64,000 nt of DNA from Aldrovandia affinis (Eukaryota > Chordata > Actinopteri > Notacanthiformes > Halosauridae), in assembly GCA_029706075.1 (NCBI GenBank), contig JAINUG010000005.1, positions 7,491,001-7,555,000 on the forward strand. Reading direction: 5' to 3'. Position 1 is the stretch's first letter. Each line of letters begins with the position of its first letter. Positions 46,002 through 57,424 of the stretch are shown here, in pieces. The translations under genes and the position numbers were made by a program. Below the pieces are notes generated by a model. The model ran no database searches. It was not told where the DNA came from and saw nothing but the letters and a program-made list of their open reading frames with translations.

Positions 46002-46153
46002 GCTGTACTGTGCTACTCCAGACAGGTGGCGGATCTTGTCCACCCTGGGGAGTCCAGATCCAGCCAATTCGCTCTTTCTTCTGGAGGAAGTGGCGGAGGT
46101 CCCACAGTGTGGTGCGGCCGGCTGTGGTCCAGCCTGCCTACACTGTGCCAAAG
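46002..46153 (+). CDS. METAP1D: METAP1D exon 2 (rest of presequence)
   Basis: This 152-nt exon completes the Gly codon begun in exon 1 and encodes 50 further residues (15-64), ending at AAG before GTGAAT. The translation passes PIRSFFWRKWRRSHSVVRP, an Arg-rich stretch without Asp or Glu. It matches the place of RRNFFFRRQRDISHSIV in human METAP1D. It carries the weakly conserved N-terminal extension that bacterial type I MetAPs lack, and it probably contains the processing-peptidase cleavage site. The frame is fixed by the phase-1 border on the left and phase 0 on the right. Confidence 0.9.
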
Positions 46154-47756
46154 GTGAATATCAAGTCTGCCCAAACCAGTCCATAATTTAGATGGTACAG
46201 CCTCGTCCTCATTCAATCCTGCTCGCACCTCTATCTACTGGAGCAGCTATGAGACCGCTAAAAAAATCTAACACAATTTTTTTGAGGCATGGAAATATAT
46301 ATCAAATTATAGAAATCTGTGATCTGGGAGCTGTTCCTCTTTAAAGAGGTACAGCTCAACACTTCCAACTGTAAGAGGTGAGGCGGGAGCAGCATTCAAG
46401 CTTCATATAGGTTAGTGCTGTGTGGCCTTTTGGAATCCTGCTGATGAAACCATCCAGAAAGGTGAATAATGAAAACAGTGTACATCTCAAAGGAGTATTA
46501 TCAGGTGATTTACCATTTTAGACCGAATGTATTTTGACACAAAGACAGAAGATGTGCTCACAGGCATCCTGTATAGCGTCTCTACCAAAAGTCCATTGCA
46601 GTTCAAACCGAGATGAAAAATATCTGCCTTCTTATTAACATTGATAATCAATTTCCTTTGACTTGTTATTTGGCGTTTTGAACACAGCATGCTTTAAGGG
46701 ATAAGGAGTTGAAACTTGGGATTGTAAATGACTTTTGTGGGAAGAACTGTTTGTGGAACAGCGGATGACAGTTAGGTAGTGTAATGTTTGATCTTTTATC
46801 AAACCAGTTTCTGCTCATGAAATTAATAGGCTGTTTCAATTAGTTTATTTCTTGTAATGATTCTATAAGACAACCCACAATGAATCAGGAGTGAGTTATC
46901 TAATGCTTTCATACAGACTATAAATACAGGATACATAAATACAGGATACAAATACAAAATAAAGGAAACTCCAGCATAAAATGTATTGGTTTGGACGGAT
47001 GTAACTCCATTCTTCCACAAGAAATTCCATCATTTGGTGTTGTTGTTGGTAGTGGTGGAAAATTCTGTCTCAGGCACCGCTCCAATATCTCCCATAAGTG
47101 TTCATTTGGGTTGAGATCTGGTGACTGAGACGGCCATGGCATATGGTTTACATTGTTTTCATGCTCATCAAACCATTCAGTGACCACTCGTGCCCTGTGA
47201 ATGGGGGTATTGTCATCCTGGAAGGGACTACTTCCATCAGGATAGAAATGCTTCACCATAGGATGAAGGTGATCACGTTGGCTGTGGCTTTGTATGTATT
47301 GGCATTTACCTTGCCCTCTGACACGTTGAGTGGACCTAAACCATGGCAGGAAAATGCACCCCAGACCATAACAGAGCCGCCAGAACCCTTCATTTACTCA
47401 AGTTTCCTTTATTTTGGCAGTTAGCTGTATATCTGCCTTATGCAGCCACTGGTTATTTTTGATGTAGCAGTTTGAAATGTCCCCAGACCAAAGCAAACTC
47501 TTTATAGTGACTGTGAGAAAAATGAACAATATGTGAAGGGCTTGGAATGAGGAAGGGGTCATGGGACAGGGGGCCTGTTGCTGATTCCAGGAGCTCAGGG
47601 CTGCTATCCCCCCCAGAGGTGGACTAGATTGGCCTGGGAGTGGGAGGGTGGGAGCAGGAGGGCGAGAGACCCCCGCCGCACTAAATGACCGCATTGTCAC
47701 GCCAGACTCGGCCTCATCTTTACGTACAATCTCTGTTCCTTGTTTTCTCCCTTCAG
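46154..47756 (+). other. METAP1D: METAP1D intron 2
   Basis: The 1.6-kb intron carries a Tc1 remnant (46930-47427). The rest has no recognisable feature. Confidence 0.8.
46930..47427 (-). mobile_element. Tc1 remnant, C-terminal half of transposase (minus)
   Basis: On the minus strand there is HPMVKHFYPDGSSPFQDDN followed by TPIHRARVVTEWFDEHENN, then [19 protein letters not shown], the last catalytic Asp and Glu region. Ends AAAATAAAGGAAACTCC (about 46958) and GTTTCCTTTATTTTGGCAGT (about 47400) are inverted. The N-terminal half is absent. It belongs to the same family as 893-1632 and 58680-58925. Confidence 0.85.
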
Positions 47757-47906
47757 CACATAATAAGGCCAGACTATGTGACGACAGGCATTGTGCCAGA
47801 CTGGGGAGACTACATAGAAATTAAAGATGAAGATCAGATTCAGGGTTTGCGCAGAGCCTGTCAGCTGGCGCGCCACATCCTGCTGCTGGCGGGGAGGAGC
47901 TTGAAG
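47757..47906 (+). CDS. METAP1D: METAP1D exon 3 (start of mature enzyme)
   Basis: Fifty codons (residues 65-114) are preceded by CCCTTCAG and followed by GTACAG, phase 0 on both sides. PDYVTTGIVPDWGDYIEI and QIQGLRRACQLARHILLLAG match human METAP1D almost residue for residue. This is the N-terminal helix of the pita-bread fold. The first acidic residue of the protein, Asp70, is here, marking the end of the presequence. Confidence 0.96.
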
Positions 47907-48727
47907 GTACAGACACACAGAGCGTGGAGGCACAACATCGTGTGTGCGTGTGTGTGTGCGTGTGCGTGTGCTTGTGCTTGTGCTTGTGCTTGTGCTTGTG
48001 CTTGTGAGCGTGAGCGTTTAGGTTTTTTTTGAGGGTGTGTGGTTGCATGTCAGTATCTATGTATGCATGTTCGTGTTGGTGCATGCATGCATGCATGTGT
48101 GTTCGCGTATTTGTGGGTGTGCATGCATGCTTGTGAGTATGTATGCTTTGGCTTACCTGTGTGTGTGTGCTTTGGAGCTCATTTTCCCTGCACATATCAG
48201 TGCAGATCAACACAATTGATAGTGTTTTTTCTGCCCACAGTAATGAATTGATATTGTAACCATTTCTTTCATACACTGGACTCAAAATTGACAGAATTTG
48301 CCTGTGTCATTTAGGCTAAATATTCTTTCTGTTGGTTTGTTGCCAGAGGACACACAGTTTTTGAAAGTTCCTGTAATGTCTATATGTATGTAATATGTAT
48401 TAGTGTGATCTCATAGTGAGCATCATAAACTTTGAAGGAACATGAAGTAGATTATATAATAAATGAATGGGTTGATATTGCATATGCCCTTACATGTGCA
48501 ATATCAACCATGCACAAGTCCAGCAAACCATTGGATATGTCATTAATATGTATGCTTTATCACACTTACACCACAAACATAAACCAGAGACATCTTTGCA
48601 TTGCGCCTAGAGCAATCACTAGCAGCCTGCAGACGGGGGTAGATTATTCTGCTGTGCTGAACCTGCATCAAAAGGAACCTTGAGTGATGGGAAACTTTCC
48701 GGGCCTTTCCCTCTTCTGTCCCTTCAG
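47907..48727 (+). other. METAP1D: METAP1D intron 3
   Basis: The 0.8-kb intron begins with a GTGTGC/CTTGTG simple array (47938-48015), followed by a looser GCATGCATG-rich region to about 48170. No other feature is seen. Confidence 0.8.
47938..48015. repeat. GTGTGC/CTTGTG simple repeat
   Basis: A variant hexamer array with at least six CTTGTG units lies 30 nt inside the intron 3 donor. It creates shadow open frames on both strands. Confidence 0.9.
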
Positions 48728-48876
48728 GTTGGCATGACGACCGATGAAATAGACTTTATTGTTCATCAAGAGGCAATCAGACATAATGCCTACCCCTCTC
48801 CCCTGCGCTATGGAGGCTTTCCAAAATCAGTCTGCACCTCAGTGAACAATGTGGTGTGTCACGGTATACCTGACAG
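48728..48876 (+). CDS. METAP1D: METAP1D exon 4 (substrate-binding histidine)
   Basis: The 149-nt exon (residues 115-163 plus two bases) encodes [20 protein letters not shown], then [20 protein letters not shown] and CHGIPD. The motif [10 protein letters not shown] is the type I MetAP signature. His159 corresponds to E. coli His79, which contacts the substrate backbone. The YGGFPKS loop is also conserved. The donor is AG|GTATTC, and the split Ser codon is completed by exon 5. Confidence 0.97.
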
Positions 48877-50242
48877 GTATTCACGTCTCTTGGGGTCCCG
48901 GGCTCGGAATCCCCCACCAACGATTATGGCAGTGCTCCTGAGAACTCCAAAACATTAACGGCAACGGCTGGCAGTAGGCTTAGGGGAAGATCAGATTCAT
49001 CCCAATAGAACGATCACAGAATGAAAAAAAACTGAACGAGAGAACACACAGAGCTTTGTGCTGTATTGACATACAGATGGCAGTGATTTTGCCCCCTTGG
49101 TTATAAATGAGGAGGCCTTGTGTGCGGTTTCTGTTTCACGCAAGGCTTGTAGCGATATTGTGCTGTTGCTTTTTTATATGGCAGATACTCTGAGCAACTT
49201 ACAATTCATATGTGGCATTAAATATTAAGTGCATTACAGTAAGAACAAAACGAAGAACAAAACATATTGTCTTCTATGGCGGCATGCATTGTGTAAATGC
49301 ATTTTGCCAAGCATAAAGCAATTGAATATTACTTTCAAACTGCCTTTGTGTCGGTGTATTAAAATGCCAAATGTGTTGCCACCTATTAAACCGATTCCAT
49401 GCAGGTTATGTGATGATTAGTGTTGAATACAGACATAGTGAGACCTATCACCATCCTGAAATGTTCCAGAGAACATAACACTTAGTTTATTATGTTTGAC
49501 TCCACAGTTTTATAAGTTCAAGTCCAGCATTATGTTATGCACAACTGGGATGTACCCGTTTTGCAACTGAAAATGCACTCATATAAAATGCATTGTATAA
49601 ATAATGACAATTTTCTTATTAAATTAAATTTCTCGTTTCACACACGCACAGACACACACAAATGTAAATTGAGCGTTTTATTATACTGCCATATAACAGC
49701 ACAATTATACAAAGGCAATTAAGGATGGGCAGAAGCAGTGGACTTCCTGCTGTGGTTAGCCACTTTAAATAGTGTTTTCCTATGACCAGGTACATGCCAT
49801 GCAATCAAAATAAATGTACAGTTGTCTATTATGTAGCCATGTGAAAAGTACTGTAATGCTTTTTAGAAACATTGTTCACATCAGGTGTAAATGTGTCCAT
49901 ACATTCTAGACATGTTAATGGTGAGGAGCTCTCTCATGCTCATGTGCTATTAAAGAGTCATTTCCTAGTCTTAGTGATGTCATTAACAAGTTTGCATTGC
50001 TGGCACCCATTATATCTTATTTGATTACAGTCGGTGCACAGACTGATCTGAAGATAAAAAATCTCTGCTTCCTGCACAACATTTAAGGAGAAATTAGTCC
50101 AAATTGCTGCTAATTTTATGTTGTCTGCTCGTTCTCTGTGTGTTTTCCTTCAGTGGGATTTCTCAGAAACTCCCTCTCACTACTGTTTTTTTTTTGTTGT
50201 CTTATCCCAATGTTTTCATTTTGCATTGCACCGGATTTTCAG
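48877..50242 (+). other. METAP1D: METAP1D intron 4
   Basis: The 1.4-kb intron has no gene. TATGGCAGATACTCTGAGCA at about 49177 is a faint echo of the SINE tail seen at 23859. Confidence 0.7.
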
Positions 50243-50285
50243 TCGGCCTCTTCAAGGAGGAGATATTATCAACATTGATGTCACA
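50243..50285 (+). CDS. METAP1D: METAP1D exon 5 (first metal-ligand Asp)
   Basis: A 43-nt micro-size exon sits between TTTTCAG and GTGAGT. It completes Ser164 and encodes RPLQGGDIINIDVT. Asp176 in INIDVT corresponds to E. coli Asp97, a ligand of the dinuclear metal site. The human protein has RPLQDGDIINIDVT here. It is too short to stand out as an open frame and is identified by splice phase and homology. Confidence 0.96.
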
Positions 50286-50295
50286 GTGAGTACTT

Positions 50296-50470
50296 CTCCC
50301 TCACGCGCACACACTTGCATGTTAACATGCAGATGCACACACACTCGCATGTTAACATGCACACACACAAACACTCACATGTTAACTTGCAGATGCACAC
50401 ACACTTGCATGTTAACATGCACACGCATGCACGCGCATTTTAACATGCAGATGCACACACACAAGCGCAC
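50296..50470. repeat. CA-rich minisatellite with palindromic unit
   Basis: About five variant units of roughly 30-34 bp occur. Each contains a form of GCATGTTAACATGCA (a palindrome around GTTAAC) separated by GATGCACACACAC. It starts about 10 nt after the exon 5 donor. Confidence 0.9.
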
Positions 50471-50489
50471 ATAAGATAACACAAACATA

Positions 50490-51023
50490 CAGTGGGTATA
50501 AAAAGTATTCACCCCTTTGACATTTGTTCAGATTTTATTTTCTTACTTCATGGAATCAAAATTGATTAAAAGTATTCTTATATCTTTCCCCTGATTGGTG
50601 CTTTTGAAAAACCTTTTTTGAAAAACGGATTTGCTTTGAATCTTGTTTGGTCTTCATGATGAAGCTCTTGTTTGGAAGTGCACTAACCAACTCTGGGACC
50701 TCTCACAGGCTGGTGCATTTAATTTGAAATCATTTGAAACATCTTAATTGTACAAAGGTGGACAACCAAATATTTATGTGACCTCTGCAGACAATTGATT
50801 GCACCAGTTTATTTAGGTGTGTCTTAGAAAAGGGGGAAAACCTATACAATCAATTATTGTCTGTTTTTTATTTGTAATTAATTCAAAGCTTTAGAGTTGT
50901 TGTTTTTTCATGATTTTATGATGATCAGTGGCAACAAATCCCAATTAAATCAATTTTAATTTGATGAAGTAAGAAAATGTTAGAAATACCCAAGGTGGTG
51001 AATACCCCACTGTGTACCCACTA
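50490..51023 (-). mobile_element. Internally deleted Tc1 (relative of 12652-14127)
   Basis: Its left end CAGTGGGTATAAAAAGTATT, following TA, with TTCTTACTTCATGGAATCAA, matches the 3' terminus of the 12.6-kb element. The inner part from TATCTTTCCCCTGATTGG onward matches that element's 5' leader, all in reverse. The whole transposase gene is missing. The right terminus, GTACCCACTA, is slightly eroded. Confidence 0.85.
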
Positions 51024-51263
51024 CATATATTGGTGGGCTGTAAACCTGAGGAGGGGGGATGAAGTGGAGACCATGACTGGGCTTTGGTGGGTAACTCACA
51101 GTTCTTACATTAAAAATTATATTTATTAAAGTTTATATTAAATATTAATTTTATTAGATTGTGTTTAAAGGTTGTGAACATATTAAATATTTCCTTAATT
51201 TTAGCTGTGTTAATTGCAAGTCAAAAAGATGGATTTGCAATCATGGCATATGTCATTCACAGC

Positions 51264-51561
51264 CAGGGACGATTCTAGGATTTGACCTTTAGGGGGGCTC
51301 AGCCCCCAATGAGAATGTGAGATGTACACATGCAAAGCACAAGCTTAAATGTTTAATTAATTTACTGTTACATTCCCCAAAACAAAAACACCACAATGGT
51401 GGTTGCTCGTAAATTTGAAATACCACTCTATCTGTGGTGTTTTTAAAAATAGATATTAAGTAAAAATGTTTTTTAGAAAAGAATGACAACATTTTCAGGG
51501 GGGCTGAGATTAAAGACAGGGGTGCTAAAGCACCCCTAAATAGGGTCTAAAATCGCCACTG
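51264..51561. mobile_element. hAT-type MITE with perfect 8-bp duplication
   Basis: The 298-bp element has ends CAGGGACGATTCTAGG and the complement of CTAAAATCGCCACTG. Subterminal GGGGGGCTCAGCCCC lies on the left and GGGGGGCTGAG on the right. The perfect duplication TTCACAGC is at 51256-51263 and 51562-51569. It has no coding capacity. Confidence 0.92.
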
Positions 51562-52564
51562 TTCACAGCCAAATCTATCATTTAGCCTTATTAATTATAT
51601 GAAGTGTTCATTGTGCTCTCTGAAAGATAAATCTAACATCCAAGCAATGTTGTTGTATCAATTAACTTTTTAAGCATAGCCCCATTGCACCTGACAGTTT
51701 TGTTGTATTTTTACACCTGAAGCCTATCCCCCTCGTCTATCATGATATTCCTCTAATTTTTCATCGCATGTGACCACACAGTCCAGATTTATGACATTGC
51801 TGAATCCATGTTTTTTTCCCAAGTACATGCTGCACTGTATCCAGTGCAAAGGTTGCCATGGTTAACTGCTATTATCAAGCTTTCTATCAAGGCAGGAAAA
51901 ATGCGCCCCAACTGATTTTAGCTAGCAACTAGTGTGCTAACATTTATAAGCTAGTAGGAATTAGCCATTTAGCTCACTGGATTCTATGTCATCATTTTTC
52001 AGCAAGTGCAAGGTATCTTAATAAAGCTGTAATTGAATTAAAAATATTTCTAAAAATAAACAAAAAAACGAATAAGGATTGAAATATTTGGAAACCTGTA
52101 CATTACAGGTCTGCTACAAACAGTACTCGCAATCTTTATCAAATACTAAAATTGCCTCACTATCACTGATTTCACAGTATCAACTGTGTAATGTCAGAAA
52201 GGGATGGACTCAAATATTGAATTGACCTTGCTATTCCACTTGCTAATTGCCCGTTCAATCCACTGCAAGACATGGCATTTTTAGGGTGATATGATAACAT
52301 AATAATATGGGCTAAAGCTCTGCCTCCACTCAGAAGACTTTTCATGGTTAAAATTGGTCAAGCTCTTAGTTTAAAAAAACAAGAGCATCCAGTGTTTGAT
52401 ACATACTGTATGTATTGCAAACAACAAGCTCCTCGGAGGCAAGTTCGAGATTGCCTCTGGTATTCACCTTTCAGCCAATAGAGGTCACTGTTTCTGCCAC
52501 ATTTCATGGCAAAAATTTGAATTTGAATTATTAATTTTAATTTTCTCTTAATTTTCATTGCGAG

Positions 52565-52566
<2 letters not shown>

Positions 52567-52599
<33 letters not shown>
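52567..52599. repeat. A33 homopolymer
   Basis: A run of 33 A. No retroelement body was recognised immediately upstream, so this is probably slippage expansion. Confidence 0.95.
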
Positions 52600-52601
<2 letters not shown>

Positions 52602-52649
52602 TCTGAGGTGCCTCCTTTACTTACCTGGAGAAGCCTGCATTGATTCACA

Positions 52650-53285
52650 CACATACACATGCACACACACACAGTCACAAAAGAGAGATGCTTTGATCAA
52701 CGGTTTCATTGGCAGAGGTCCAGTAAAATCAGTCGATTGGAAAAGCCGAACGCACATACAGACGTGCTGTTTACTCCCGAGCCAGACAGACCTTTTATTC
52801 CTCTCCTCCTTCTCCTCCCTCCCGCCTTTCAATCTCGCCTGCTCGCCCCAGCCGGGCTTCGAGCAGGGGCTGGAAATTGAGGGCCCAGATTGATGTGTGG
52901 GCCTCGCTGAAATGTCATCCAGCATCCCCGCCATTCGTCAGGCCACAGGGAGGGCGTAATGATTATTGATCTGTGGCACACGTGACGTGGGGCCACCCCT
53001 CCGCCGGTGCGCAGGCCAGCTGTGGCAGATGGACGGGTTATGTACGAAATGAGCAAAGATGTGGAAAACAGAGGAGAGAGAGCCCGTCATTTCTCCCCCC
53101 AACACACCCCCCCGTCCCTCCCTCTCTCCCTTTTCTCCCTCGCTCCAGATTGATCTTCCTCTTCCTGCTGATTCCGACTAGGGTCTGTCATTATCTTACT
53201 CTGTCATTAGGGGCTCCATTGACAGCCTCGGCCCTGTCTGTGTCACTCCGTCGAAGCAGTGACACTTTAGCCCGTGTCCGTTAAA
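52650..53285. promoter_or_regulatory. Candidate conserved non-coding block (intron 5)
   Basis: This stretch looks single-copy and GC-balanced, with no repeat hallmark and no protein-like frame. It has clustered factor-type words: TAATGATTATTGAT (52958-52970), CACGTGACGTG (about 52980-52990) and a C/T-rich run at 53100-53160. The gene lies in the HAT1-METAP1D-DLX1/2 neighbourhood, so a DLX enhancer is plausible but not shown. Confidence 0.35.
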
Positions 53286-55321
53286 AAAAGAAAATCCTGT
53301 GATGGCCACGCCGTTCTTCCAAGATTGTTGCGGCCACCTTAACCCCTAGCTGGCAGTGAGGTTGGCTGTTGTTGTTTTTTGAGTAATGGACACCAAGCAG
53401 GAGAGGACTGTAAATGCTCTCACCTGAGAGCACAGTTTCTCTGGGATTCATTGTCACAATGTCAGCAGTGCTGGTGAAGTGTGCTCCTCTCTGGGAGCTC
53501 AGTCCACATGACACAGTCAGACCTGATGGGCAATCTAGGCTCCCCAGAGACACTGTGGAGTGTGGATGAGGAATTAAGCATTATGGGATAGGAAGGCAGT
53601 CTGTGCAGGCAAGAAGGGAAGCTCTTACCTGCCACGCAGGACATCTCTACACACCGCAGCCTGTTCCTATGGCAGGACCCCCCTCCTTTTTCTCACATTA
53701 CTGTGTTGGAGAGTATGGAAGAGGTGTGGGAAGGCATCCATGCTGAATGTATTTAAATTCCCTTAAAAATGAACACACATTTCTTTGAATGCTTGCAGTT
53801 TTTAAAAGGTTTATTTGTGATCACATAATTAAACACAGGGTTCATATTTTCTAAAATAAGTTATCTAGATGACCAAACATTTAAATCACACATTAAGTGA
53901 ATAGATGCATGGATGTTAGTCTATATGCATGTATTTTAATGTAATACCCATATTTGAATTGGCTACATTTCATAATATAATACACATCTATTGTCGTGCA
54001 AAATACTTTCTATCCAATGACCAAGTAACATGCCATGAAATCAAAAGAGAAATAATTGTATCCTTAACATTTCTCAAAAGGAAGCTTGTCTTTACTATTG
54101 TAGGCACGGTGGGTGTGCTTTGTAAAAGTAATCAGCCTCATAAAATGACTTGAGTACTACAATTAATATCAAGTATTAATCATGTGAAATCAAATTAAAA
54201 CTACCTAATTCTTGAATGAATATCTATGGTATTAATTTGAATGAATTAGGCAGTACCTGAAGGTATTTTAGTTTGTTGTACAGATTTGGATGGCTTTAAT
54301 CAACACTTGGACAACATTAAATGAAATGTGGTATAAATGAATATGAATGAATTTATTTAGAAAAATGGATGGAATATATAGGACATATATATAATATTGT
54401 AGCGGTGAGTGCTACTAAATTAAGAATCTGGAGAGATGGTTTTACATTATTGCATTACTACCAGTTTTATTATAACAAAGCATTGAGATGCCAGGAAGTA
54501 CAAAGAACACACTGTGACAAATGCTACATAAAGACAAAGATGAACACTACAAAGACAAACGCACGGGGGTCATTCTTTACGCATACACACATGGTCGACG
54601 GTACAAAGAATCGCATGCAATCACCTCTCGTAACAAGGGAATAGGGACGTTCACACAGACAGCATTTTCACAATGAGACAAGTGTTGTCCATGAACATAA
54701 CTAGCTAATAAATCATATTAATAGCGGTGGCAAAGACCTATGGGGCATTACGCTAGCGCTAGCCTGGTAGAAAACTTGCCTGGTTTCCACTTTGTTCGGT
54801 CCACCTGACCTTGGATCGTAACTGGCTACCAACTGTTAGCATCAATGGTGGCAAGACTACAACAGGAAGTAGCTACCGCTAATAACAAACAATATGGCTG
54901 CTGGTTAGCATTAATGGTGGCAATTTCTCCACAATAGCGTATTGCAATACAATGGGTGGAAACACGTGGGTGAGAGAGAGGAGGAGTTAGTCAAGAGGTT
55001 TGTCAGGCAGTCCAGGTCACAACAATAAATCCAATGATAATAGTAATTCTCAAATTCCACTCTCCAAATCCACACGCGTTCCCTCACAGTACTTTGCAAA
55101 TGGGCAGAGTCCCTGACTCCTCTTTTAACCCAGAGCCCTCAGTGGCTAAGGATTCACAGGTGTGTCTCTTTGCCTCAGGAAGTCCATATAAGGCTTGGTG
55201 GTGGGTCCAGCATGCCGTCAGGTACTTCCCTTCTATTACTACTCCCCTCATCTCTCCCGGCCGTATGTGTACTTGGGGTGAGCATACTAAAACAGGGTGG
55301 AGATTTTGTAAATTAGGCTGA
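53286..55321. other. Unassigned part of intron 5
   Basis: No gene is seen. Positions 54395-55300 have an LTR-like mix of words, but no inverted ends or duplication could be found. Confidence 0.35.
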
Positions 55322-56081
55322 TTAGGTATTCCGTCTGATTTACATCAAATGCCTGGTTTGATGACAGCAGAGGCTTTCTTCTGGCAAGCCTTCCAAATAG
55401 CTTGTTGGCAAGGAGGTGGCGTCTAATTGTGGTTTTGGAGACTTTGTGACCCCAACATACAACCAACTTCTGCAATTCTCCAACTGTGAGTCTTTTTGAG
55501 AGATGTTTGACTCTCGAACCATCCTTCTCATTGTGTGTGGGGGCAAAATACACTTTTTATACCTGTCCTCTTCCAGGCAGGTTCATCACAGCTCCAGTTG
55601 GTTTAAACTTCTTAATTATTGCCTTATTAGTACAGATGGGTATTTTTAGGCATGTTGCTATTTTTTACAGCCATTGTCTGATTTATGAAGGTCAATAACC
55701 TTTTGTCTCATTTCATTTGTGTATTCTCTGATCTTGCACATGTTGATGGATGACTAAGGGAGTTTGGCCTGTGTGTCACCTCATATTTACACATGGATGA
55801 CCACTTAAGAGTTCCTAAATACTCTTGAAAAAAATAATATATAAATGGGAATATACTTAATTTAGGTTTTGTTCATAATAATTTCTAAGGGTGCCAATAA
55901 TTGTGGCACTTGTTTTTGAGAATGTTTTATTTTTTGATAAGGATTATTTTTCCTTGAATAATTTTACTTCAATTAAAGGTTAGATTTCTCTCATATTTTG
56001 AGTGTAAGATCAAGCTAATGAACAACAAATAGATTTTTTCCATAGCCTTACTAAGGGTGCCCATAATTCTGTAGGGCACTG
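55322..56081 (-). mobile_element. Truncated Tc1 (minus): DNA-binding region and one terminus
   Basis: On the minus strand the transposase start is partly readable: KHLSKRLTVGELQKLVVCWG, then HKVSKTTIRRHLLANKLFGR, a paired-like helix-turn-helix region. After about 55322 the catalytic part is absent. The terminus at 56081 (GTAGGGCACTG, next to TA) and GGGTGCCAATAATTGTGGCA at 55890 are typical Tc1 ends. Confidence 0.8.
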
Positions 56082-56144
56082 TAGGTTTGCTCACATTCTA
56101 TGAACTCTTCAAATAATGTGATCAGTGGTTCTGTGTGACTCATT

Positions 56145-56262
56145 AGGTGGCTCAGGAGCATGGTGCTGACAATGATTGGGTTGTGGGTTAACCACATATA
56201 CTGAAAAATGTATGCATTCACCACTGTAAGTTGCTTTGCATAAAAGCGTCTGCTAAATGGCA
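56145..56262 (+). mobile_element. tRNA-headed SINE, relative of 5371-5512
   Basis: AGGTGGCTCAGGAGCATGGT, GGGTTGTGGGTTAACC and ATATACTGAAAAATGTATGC precede a tail TAAGTTGCTTTGCATAAAAG, CGTCTGCTAAATGGCA. The central part of the head is deleted. Confidence 0.75.
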
Positions 56263-56365
56263 TATCTTATCTTATCCCAATAAGGAGACAATTATTATGG
56301 TGATTTTAATTTGAACTGGTCTGAAAATAAAATGATAAAAGTATAGCACAGACAAATATGATCTA

Positions 56366-57377
56366 GGCTACGTTTACACTGCAGGCCTTGATGCCCAGTT
56401 CAGATTTTTTGCCTACATCCAATTTTTTTGACCGCCTGTTTACATCTACTTTTAAAAGTGACCTATATCCGATACCTGTGTTTACACAGTTTACACTTGA
56501 AATAACCCGCATGCGTACATGAGGGTTTGGTTACCGATACGGAAGTGAACAACAACCACACCGGCACAGCCATACTGTATATAGAAATGTAACGAGTGCT
56601 GGCAAATGTAAATGCCAATTTAAGTTTTATATTTTGAAACATATTTAAAGACCCAGTATGTAGGCTTTATTTATTTAATTTATTTAAAATGGGACAGCAC
56701 ATAGTAATTAACATATCCACAAAAATCATCAATGGGTACAATGCCAGAGTTGGCGCGAGAGCTAGTTTTCATCTGTAGTCCCTTGGCAGGTGAAAGATTG
56801 ACACAAGACAGATACACATTCATACAGTACATTAAATTTCAATATAGAATAGTATAAAAACAGTGTAGGCCAGATAAACAAGCAACAACAAAAAAAGTTC
56901 ATAATCAGACACTTCCTATTTATAACATTACAAGGTTAAATGAGAGTAGCTTTGATTTCCTTTAAGCCAAGACTTAAGTTTTTGTGTGGAGGTGTGATAA
57001 TTGTTGCTTGATCTGATGTCTGTAGAAATCTCTTAAAAAACGTTTTTGTTGCGATACATCCACTGTATATTTCTGATACTGCACGTTAAACGTTACACGT
57101 CATTCAAATGCGGAAAAGTATAAATGCTGCGTTTTGAATGACGTGTGAATCAGAATGATGGAAATTCCGATTTGTGCGTTTAGATGACAATCGCATTGGC
57201 AGATATCAGATTCGTATCGGATTTATTTCCACATATGAATATGGCCCAAAGCAGATATATATCCGATTCCATGTGCTTTTTTTCTGTTTACACGTTCATA
57301 ATGCATATCCGATGTGTGCCACATCTGAATAAAAAATCGGAATTGGGTCACTTTTATCGGACGGTGTAAACATAGCC
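56366..57377. mobile_element. PIF/Harbinger-like non-autonomous element
   Basis: Inverted ends GGCTACGTTTACACTG and the complement of CGGTGTAAACATAGCC are flanked by CTA (56363-56365 and 57378-57380), a 3-bp duplication of the Harbinger type. The subterminal regions are full of ATATCCGAT-type words in both directions. It carries a nested LINE-like tail (56667-57010). No transposase was seen. The class is inferred from the 3-bp duplication. Confidence 0.65.
56667..57010. mobile_element. LINE 3' end-like insert inside the Harbinger-like element
   Basis: TTATTTATTTAATTTATTTA leads into AAAATGGGACAGCACATAGT and later TTTTCATCTGTAGTCCCTTG, phrases common to a dispersed fish LINE 3' region on the minus strand. 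The family is uncertain. Confidence 0.4.
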
Positions 57378-57424
57378 CTAGATCAATTAGTCAATGGTCC
57401 GACAAGGATAAAAAATCCTCAAAG

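Noticed and set aside
47821-48285. 154-codon minus frame rich in His and Thr
   Set aside because: It is a shadow of exon 3 plus the GTGTGC array on the other strand.
54395-55300. Possible LTR (tax-like mix of promoter words and an AATAAA near 55025)
   Set aside because: No TG...CA ends, inverted ends or flanking duplication could be placed.
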